A stretch of DNA of 14,282 nucleotides from Chytridium lagenaria. Lineage: Eukaryota > Chytridiomycota > Chytridiomycetes > Chytridiales > Chytridiaceae. Under the pieces are notes generated by a model. That model was not told where the DNA came from and made no database searches. It saw only the letters and a program-made list of their open reading frames with translations. Positions 9,186-14,282 of this stretch are shown here, one piece after another. The stretch lies in assembly GCA_025449115.1 (NCBI GenBank), contig JAHLKC010000324.1:1-14282 (forward strand), given 5' to 3'. Positions within the stretch are counted from its first letter, which is position 1, and every line of letters starts with the position of its first letter. Both the position numbers and the translations under genes were made by a program.

Positions 9186-11105
9186 AGAGGAACAACGACG
9201 GAAGTATCAGAGATACGTGAACGAGACGATGATATTGAAGAGTCTCGACTAGAGTCAGAAGCGTGATGGCCTCCGTTTGATCGATATCCAGATGAAGGTC
9301 TGGGAGATAACGAGCGTGACGAACGTGACGATGTTGACGATAAAGAGTCACTAGAGGATCCAGGTGAGGAGGGCGAAAAAGCGTTCTCTTCAACGGCAAA
9401 AATGCGTGGCAACAACAGGATTATCGGCAGCGACGGGCTTAGAGTCTACGATACTCAACATTAGCCTCAGAAAAAGAATTCGTAGGTATAGAGGAATCTC
9501 AAGACTCTCACCAAAGAGGGGTTTTCCCAGGTAACGTAAAAGAAACGAGATCAGGAATTTCGAAGTTGAAAGGGCTGTTGGAGGGAGCACCAAGGTTAAC
9601 CAAAGGTCGGAAAGGTGTACCTTTAGCCTGAATGTAATCAAATGATGAGAACTTACATCAAATAGCAAAGCTCGAGAGTGAGACCTAGGGGACTCAAAGT
9701 AAACGAACTGCGGGCTGCAGTGCAGGTGGAAGCACTGATGGCTGTTTAGATGGAGGATTGGAATACCTCTAATGTCCGACGTATGTTATGATTGGGTCAG
9801 AATTGTCTTGGGTCGTTGTTTTCAACGAGATCTAACAACAAATTTTCAACTTTTATTTTTTGATCGAGGATTGATGCATCGGCGGAACTGCATCCTCACG
9901 AGAGAGGCCGTTGATAGCTTGACGGGTTCTACAGGTAGTGCACTATCTGTTTTGAAAGCGTTAACCTGTAAGAAGGCCTTACTACTCATCTGGATTACCT
10001 CGGGGAGGTAGGTTTCTATAACTTCGTTATATTCTTCTGGATACCACGATTATGGGAAGGGGTGATATTAGGGATCTGGAGGATATACAATCAAAAGGTG
10101 GATCTGGTTGATACTCTGGACAGAGGAAATCGCGAACACGTGGGATTCGACGAGAGGATCCTCGGACTTGATCATGGATGGATCATAATTGGAATTTGGA
10201 ATTAGATCATCAGTTTGAGGAATAATCCATAAGTGGAGAACGGTGAGGATTCTCTTTTTTGATTATGTTCGTAATTTGTCTGTATCTGTTTTAGAGACAG
10301 ATATCCTAACGACACAGGATTAACTCAGGAGGTTGGGATGCTGAATACTCGCGAAGTCGATTTTATGGTGTACAGGGACGAATTATCGACAGCTGGACCC
10401 AAAGGATATGAGCCTGTGGGAGGTTCAACTCCTTCCTCAGGGGAATTCTGAATCAATTCGACACTTTGGGATCGGGAAAGCGACTCTTCGGCATCAAAAA
10501 GGATTCATCTATTTCGGATGGAGAGGATATGAGGATCACCGAAGATGTCGGGAATTGGACCAGGAGCACCTGAAGCAGGAAGGTTCGAACGCCAATATTA
10601 ACGTATGCAACGGTCGGATTCCAAATAGGATGATGAGAATGGTATTTCCTTCCCAATAAACGACGTTAAAACGGGACGGTTCAGGAATAATATTTCCGTG
10701 GGGTATTCCTTTGGGTGCGGGAGCGACATTGTATGGGAATCAGGACACGCAGTAAGTCGGTCATGCTAAAGGTAAGCCTATTATTAGCTACAATAAACTT
10801 TAACAAATACGGTCCTGGAGAAGAACCGCGCGGAACATCGTACTGGAGTGGGAGGAGATGAAGAGGATCAACTGGATTAGAAAGATAAGAGTATAGTCTT
10901 GATTCATCCATGGACGTATCTAACAGTAATGCGTGTTCAAAACCAGTTGAGGTTCGGAGGAAAAACACGGTTATCTGGAGGATAAGAGGACGCCATGGGC
11001 GTCGCTCGTTAGCAGCCGATCGGAAGGGATGGGCCGATAAAAACTCAGAAGATAAAACTTATCTTCTACACCGCCAGTAGGAGGTCGCGGATAGTTTCGG
11101 TTCAT
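9182..11105 (-). pseudogene. Unrecognised Pro/Ser-rich ORF upstream of gag (or Gag N-terminal extension), frame-broken
   Basis: The ATG at 11105-11103 has A at -3 and is the first minus-strand ATG below 12893, which makes it the natural start for scanning ribosomes on unspliced RNA. It opens MNRNYPRPPTGG. Coding-like segments then follow in changing frames: 10968-10681 (LLLDTSMDESRLYSY and later), about 10503-10333 (acidic EEGVEPPTGSY), about 10225-10100, 10010-9852 (containing MSSKAFLQVNAF), 9668-9390, and a strongly Ser/Arg-rich stretch at 9415-9182 (SSSDSLSSTSSRSSRSLS) ending in TGA. I recognise no domain. It could be a separate protein or the N-terminal part of a very large Gag; the ATGA junction at 9182-9185 favours a separate ORF, though the density of breaks makes this uncertain. 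That the whole stretch is coding is inferred from long Pro/Ser/acidic open segments on one strand. Confidence 0.45.
11047..11067 (-). other. Perfect 9-bp hairpin just inside the gag-side ORF
   Basis: AGAAGATAA and TTATCTTCT are exact complements separated by three bases. In the transcript the hairpin begins 38 nt after the first base of the AUG at 11105. Downstream hairpins can help initiation at a preceding AUG, and structured leaders can also serve packaging, but the stem is AU-rich and weak, so no function is claimed. Confidence 0.4.
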
Positions 11106-11231
11106 TATAACTTAATAAATAGTAATAAATAACGTAAAGAATTTTTATTAACGAAGTAGTCGATATTAACGTTCACTAGTATGAGATTAGAAAGCAGATA
11201 CAAATGCTTAATAATCTAAAGGTGTTGAGAA
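11106..11231 (-). other. AT-rich spacer between ORF0 and the gag-side ORF
   Basis: This stretch of 126 nt separates the ORF0 stop from the next ATG. It is very A/T-rich, especially in the last 60 nt before the ATG, and contains no ATG. No LTR end, primer-binding site or splice acceptor with a good pyrimidine tract stands out. Confidence 0.5.
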
Positions 11232-12800
11232 CTAGAAGTGAAACTCTCCAGACAAATCGTTAGGATCAACAAAACCCTGTTCAAGAATCTCGTCAACTTC
11301 CTCGTTGAGGTCGACGTCGATGTCAATATCAGCGTCGGCGTTGGCGTCGATATCAAAGTCGGCGACGATGGTTTCCGCGTTAACAGAAATATCAAGTTCT
11401 CCAGAAGTAGAGTCTTCCACGTTGACAAGGGCTGCAGCACGATGTTCTTCGCGGGAGGCAAGGTAGTCGCGTTGTTGTGCTTGAGGACCTCACGGTTGCG
11501 AGTACGAATTTCGTTTTGACGAGTCTTCACCGTGTGATTGAGGGCGCGTTCAACCGCGTTTAAAGCTCCAGGAGTAAGGATTGAATGCTGATGCTTCAAC
11601 TGGAAGTCTTTAAGCTTCTCGGAGGTAGCGGCAGTCTTCAGGTCCGACTTAGCGTAAAAAATGCAAAGGGTACGGAGGTCCGCGTCGGTAAGTTGAGCCA
11701 ACAAATCGACGTGAGGAAGCTCGGTGGTCTGGCTGGGTTCCAAGAAGTTAAGAACTCCACGTTGATGGAAGAGCAGAGTCTCGTAAACTGTCTCGCGATG
11801 GACCAGATAACGGCGATAATACTCGTTGCAGCGCTTAATAAGCTCGCGACACTCCAGGTCCTATCAACACGATTGTTTCTTTGTCGAGGTAAAAGCGCAA
11901 GCGACCTTTGAGAGCCAAAAGAAGAGGTTCGAGATTTTTGCGAGAGATCTGACCGTTAAGAAACACCAAGTTGGTGTCAAAGATGTAGAGTCGTCAAGGA
12001 GAGAGTTCTCGCGCTCAACAGACTCAACAAAGAGCGATCCGTGAACGAGACGACCTTCAACGGCACAAAAGTATCGGAATCTCCTACAACGTAAGCGGAT
12101 CGGCGAGAGGAGTAGCGGAACGGGAGGCCTGCTCTTTGATGAGAATCTCGGTTGCAGCAGTAAACTGGATAGAAAGACCTTTAGCAACGCGCTTGCTAAG
12201 TTCGACACGAGCCTTCTTCACGACGGCAGCAAAAAGCGATTCCTGCTCCTTGGATTCAGCAAGCTTGAGCTTCAAAGCCTTCTCCTCGTTAAGGTGCTTA
12301 GAGTAGGCGTTCTTCGCGAGAGGGAGAGCCTGTTCGACGTGTTGAGCAACAGAGAGAAACTTCCACTTTGTCTGGTCGATATGAGAAAATCCGCCAGAGA
12401 TTTGGTAGCTCAGGAACTGCTTCTCGTTGAATTCGCTGCGAGGGAACACTCCAGCCTCGAAGAAAACCTCTTTGGAGACCTTAGATTCAGCAACTCGGTC
12501 CCTAGTGGTCTTCTTTTCCGTGAAAGTAAGTTGGTCTCCTCCAAATTGGCCCCTAGCTTTGGTTCTTTTGGAGGAAGTGGGTGGAGGAGGAGGAGGGGGA
12601 ACGTCCTCTGATCCGAAAGTGCGTTTATGCACTAGAAAATAGCAATAAAGGCAATGGTTAGGGCACCACAACAGTGTCCAATCTGGGCAAGCAACGAATG
12701 CTTGTCCTTCTATGCCAATAAAGCCAAGAAAAGGGATAATGAAGGAGAGCAACTGAAATACCGAATGCACTAAAAGAAGCTCCAAAGCAGCACACTCACT
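11232..12800 (-). CDS. ORF0: unrecognised protein, spliced start, frame-broken
   Basis: The start codon is made by splicing: A at 12800 joins TG at 12631-12630, with A at -3. The protein opens MHKRTFGSEDV, then seven prolines and a basic patch (SSKRTKARG) that could act in nuclear import. The first intact part (12631-12084 frame) is largely helical and Lys/Glu/Ala-rich. Later segments lie in shifted frames: about 12090-12000, about 11985-11870 (VFLNGQISRKNLEPL), about 11864-11480 (CRELIKRCNEYYRRYLVHR, and later a segment around DLLAQLTDADL) and 11484-11232, which ends in an Asp-rich tail (DANADADIDIDVD) and TAG. Total length is about 500 residues. I know no family for it. Frame changes are near 12090, 11990, 11867 and 11482. 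No ATG occurs in any frame over the whole gene. It may be an accessory protein of the element; a host gene is the alternative. Confidence 0.6.
12632..12799 (-). other. Spliceosomal intron, 168 nt, splitting the ORF0 start codon
   Basis: The donor reads CAACAA/GTGAGT and the acceptor is TTTTCTAG/TGCAT, preceded by a pyrimidine-rich tract (CCTTTATTGCTATTTTC) with a CTAAC branch-site match about 26 nt upstream (12661-12657). Joining the flanks gives an AUG in frame with ORF0, and that is the first AUG of the spliced message. The intron length is a multiple of three and its ORF0 frame has no stop, so a naive reading runs straight through it and yields a false hydrophobic segment. The intron itself contains no ATG on this strand. 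Confidence 0.75.
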
Positions 12801-12906
12801 TGTTGATGGGTAGATTTGGGGTTCTGGGGAGGTCCGAACGTCTTTAATGTTTTGATTTTGAACTTCGAAAGTCAACAATTCTGAATGTACGCCATTTGGC
12901 GTGAAA

Positions 12907-12921
12907 ATTTTATATATATAA
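12907..12921 (-). promoter_or_regulatory. TATA box of the ORF0/gag transcript
   Basis: The minus strand reads TTATATATATAAAAT here, with TATAAAA at 12914-12908. Transcription would be expected to begin about 25-32 nt downstream, near 12885, giving a leader exon of roughly 85 nt up to the donor site at 12799 with no ATG in it. A stray ATG at 12895 opens only a seven-codon ORF and would lie upstream of that start. The start site itself is inferred, since no initiator motif stands out. Confidence 0.55.
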
Positions 12922-13221
12922 AGAAGTACGATAAGGAAACTATTCGAAGGTAGCGTCATCACTTCGACAGCTACGACTCTCGTCTTTTACCAAAATTCGG
13001 CATCGGAAATGCACTTAGGTAGAAGTTTTATCGACGAAAAAGCTTTTGAAATGACGCCGAAAACGGCGAAAGTTTATAGCGTCGTCATATCTAACATAAT
13101 TAAAATACGATTTCTTTATTAGAAGTCTAATACAATAAAGATTTCGAATGTGCGATTTGAACATGCAAAGTCGTAACGGATGGAGAAAGTCTATTTCGAA
13201 ATTTCATACAACAGGTATGAA

Positions 13222-13242
13222 CTACGTAACGAAGTTGCGTAG
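13222..13242. repeat. Near-perfect inverted repeat with TACGTA-type core
   Basis: CTACGTAAC and GTTGCGTAG are separated by GAA and are complementary at eight of nine positions. It lies 15 bases before a tandem repeat that carries the same TTACGTAA word. Confidence 0.5.
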
Positions 13243-13256
13243 GAAATCATTAATTT

Positions 13257-13302
13257 TTGATCGAAAATGTTACGTAAATTTGATCAAAAATGTTACGTAA
13301 CA
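13257..13302. repeat. Two-copy 23-bp tandem repeat carrying a TTACGTAA palindrome
   Basis: Units begin at 13257 and 13280 with TTGATC and differ at only three of 23 positions (one internal base and the last two). Each contains the self-complementary octamer TTACGTAA, so the same palindrome appears twice at one spacing, as expected of paired binding sites for a dimeric transcription factor. That role is inference. Confidence 0.6.
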
Positions 13303-13690
13303 TTTCGAAAGTGACGAAAAATATTAAGTTCACCACTTCTTTCTCAGAAACGTCGTTCCCAAGGGATCCGTCCAACATAGGATGTTGGAGATTACACCGT
13401 ACTTAAGTAACCATGGCATTGCCAACAGGATTCGCGATTCAATTAATACGTTTACTTAATAAATCTTAAAATAGCTATACCTCGCCCAGATTTTGGTCGA
13501 AATCGTTTATTTTAGTTTATTATGATGCTTGCATATACATGTACTTGTATACAAAAATCGAAAAGGATCGGACGAAAAAATCGTGTATGATGAAAACTCG
13601 GAAACTTGAGATGCATGCAAAATCTCAAAAAGGATTGAAAATGAGTATTTTTAAAGCGAAATCAATAAATACTTGCATACAAAAGACATT

Positions 13691-14106
13691 TTCGTAAGTT
13701 AGAAACGTCCATAAGGCTGTTGCCGTCGTTATCGAAGAATGATGGTGCTTCAAGTCTATCCTTCGAGATCTTAATTGCGCATTCACAAATGGTGACAATC
13801 CCAATTTGTGAGGGACTTTCTTTTGAGAGAGTAAACAGAAACCGTCTCATCGACGATTTTACCGGCGCTATATACGCTAGCCTTTTCATAATTTCGGCAT
13901 TAGCAGATGTTGCTATGCTCTATAACTCTGGAAAATTTCAAAAAGAAAGAATAAAAACTGAGTGCAAAATGCTCAAACGAAAAATATCGTCGACCAAAAA
14001 AGCGACTGAACCTTGCTAAAAAGAAAGATCCAGACACTAAAAGGCTCCTAAAAGCCAAAGGAAACGCTAAAAAGCGATCCAAGATACTGGATGGTGTCCA
14101 GTGTTG
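13691..14106 (+). other. Doubtful plus-strand coding fragment, probably non-coding
   Basis: An open frame without an early ATG runs from 13720 to 14019; its first ATG is at 13789. It contains a hydrophobic stretch (AIYASLFIISALADVAML) and then a Lys/Arg-rich end. A second plus-strand frame, from about 13956 to 14106, is very basic (RRPKKRLNLAKKKDPDTKR) and also lacks a start. The A-rich composition alone would give Lys-rich translations. The minus strand is open here too, with Phe-rich text that mirrors the lysines. I recognise no family. It might be a remnant of a host gene broken by a frame change, but this is weak. Confidence 0.15.
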
Positions 14107-14172
14107 ACAAAGGTGGCGGGGTGCCATAAAGACAAACCCAGTGCCAGGCCTCCATGACAGAGGCCCTTTATG
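14087..14172 (+). other. Cluster of short hairpins, possible structured RNA
   Basis: CTGGA and TCCAG (14087-14101) form one hairpin with a five-base loop. GGCCTC (14147-14152) pairs exactly with GAGGCC (14160-14165), and directly outside it CATAAAG (14125-14131) pairs with CTTTATG (14166-14172) across a 15-base bulge. The base composition here is more GC-rich than the preceding kilobase. No known RNA family is recognised. The rest of the window to 14282 shows only an unsupported open frame running off the end. Confidence 0.25.
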
Positions 14173-14282
14173 TGCTCAGGCCAAGACCCTCGCGTGTCAA
14201 CGAGACCCAAAGACTACCCTGCCAGCAGGGATCGTCAATGGATCGGTAGATCTAGCTAATGCAGCAACATCCCTCATGCCTC

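Larger units (their letters stand above)
1..12960 (-). mobile_element. Ty3/gypsy-like LTR-type retroelement carrying an AP-endonuclease domain, partial
   Basis: The order ORF0, a Pro/Ser-rich ORF, gag, protease, RT, RNase H, EEP nuclease, integrase is read on the minus strand without any host gene between parts. RT before integrase is the Ty3/gypsy order, and the RT and integrase motifs are of that family. The element continues beyond base 1, so the 3' end is missing. The upstream limit is set only by the TATA box near 12.91 kb and is uncertain; no LTR pair, target-site duplication or tRNA primer-binding site could be demonstrated. ORF0, the Pro/Ser-rich ORF, gag, protease and integrase are cut into segments by frame changes, whereas RT to EEP is one open frame. 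That ORF0 belongs to the element is inferred from its close spacing to the next ORF and from the shared AUG-free leader. Confidence 0.85.
12922..13690. other. AT-rich upstream region, no gene seen; possible promoter, U3 or host flank
   Basis: About 770 bases lack any coding-like frame on either strand. The region is A/T-rich and contains a cluster of palindromic TACGTA and TTTCGAAA-type motifs between 13200 and 13310 and many CGAAA words. Its position directly above the TATA box fits a U3/promoter of a 5' LTR, but the matching 3' copy would lie outside the window, so an LTR cannot be shown. Ordinary host intergenic DNA is equally possible. Confidence 0.45.

Noticed and set aside
633..12100. 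Genome-wide programmed frameshifting, as in Euplotes, as the cause of all frame changes
   Set aside because: The breaks I inspected do not share a slippery motif such as AAA followed by TAA or TAG, and the long pol ORF needs no shifts apart from one compensated pair.
11238..12642. Plus-strand open frames, one Gly-rich and one Val-rich, opposite ORF0
   Set aside because: The Gly run mirrors the polyproline codons and the Val/Gly text mirrors the Asp-rich tail. The strand-specific absence of ATG and the splice signals support the minus strand.
12800..12895. A tRNA primer-binding site beginning TGGCG just below the TATA box
   Set aside because: Only a few bases fit and the following sequence matches no tRNA 3' end I can recognise; without an LTR boundary it is not supportable.
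12632..12962. An apparent protein with hydrophobic membrane segments, read through from an ATG at 12962
   Set aside because: The start lies upstream of the TATA box and the hydrophobic part coincides with a pyrimidine-rich intron having good donor, branch and acceptor sites. The reading is an artefact of an intron whose length is a multiple of three.
13662..13889. Minus-strand ORF with DNDGNSLMD resembling an EF-hand loop
   Set aside because: The ligand positions do not fit a canonical EF-hand, there is no second hand, and the ORF is only 75 codons in AT-rich DNA.
1..14282. CRISPR arrays, tRNA or rRNA genes
   Set aside because: No regularly spaced repeats and no tRNA or rRNA signature sequences were seen on either strand.

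Overview
The window comes from a eukaryotic genome. Almost all of it is one large retroelement of the Ty3/gypsy (Metaviridae-like) type, read on the minus strand. Support for this is a retropepsin, an RT with a YIDD box, an RNase H and a DD35E integrase with an HHCC finger, plus a convincing spliceosomal intron (GTGAGT donor, CTAAC branch site, pyrimidine tract, TAG acceptor). I cannot fix the host lineage from the sequence. The element runs off the low-coordinate end of the window, so its 3' end and 3' LTR are not visible. No LTR pair or primer-binding site can be shown.

Layout in the direction of transcription (high to low coordinates): an AT-rich upstream region with TACGTA repeats (about 12.92-13.7 kb); a TATA box near 12.91 kb; a short leader exon; a 168-nt intron (12799-12632) whose removal assembles an AUG; ORF0 (to 11232), an unrecognised protein with a polyproline/basic N-terminus and an Asp-rich C-terminus; a 126-nt spacer; a second AUG at 11105 opening an unrecognised proline/serine-rich ORF (to 9182); gag, with a possible start at 9185 overlapping the previous stop as ATGA, a capsid region and an atypical CX2HX2HX4C knuckle (to 7202); a protease region (about 7096-5512); a 1,279-codon pol ORF carrying RT, RNase H, a roughly 390-residue unknown segment and a complete ExoIII/APE1-type endonuclease (5425-1586); integrase (about 1619-640); and an unrecognised C-terminal extension open to base 1.

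Two things stand out. First, an AP-endonuclease-type EEP nuclease with all its catalytic residues sits between RNase H and integrase. That enzyme type is normally the nicking enzyme of non-LTR elements. Second, from 12892 down to 11106 (1,787 nt) the minus strand has no ATG in any frame. The only start codon available to ORF0 is the one made by splicing. This suggests a switch: spliced RNA makes ORF0, while ribosomes scanning unspliced (genomic) RNA would meet their first AUG at the downstream gag-side ORF. This is inference from sequence.

Most ORFs other than pol are interrupted by many single-step frame changes, with coding character continuing in another frame. Even pol contains a local compensated slip near 4290-4352. 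The breaks could be real indels in a non-autonomous copy or residual sequencing indels. The preserved AUG-free tract argues against long random decay. Bases 12.96-14.28 kb hold no convincing gene.
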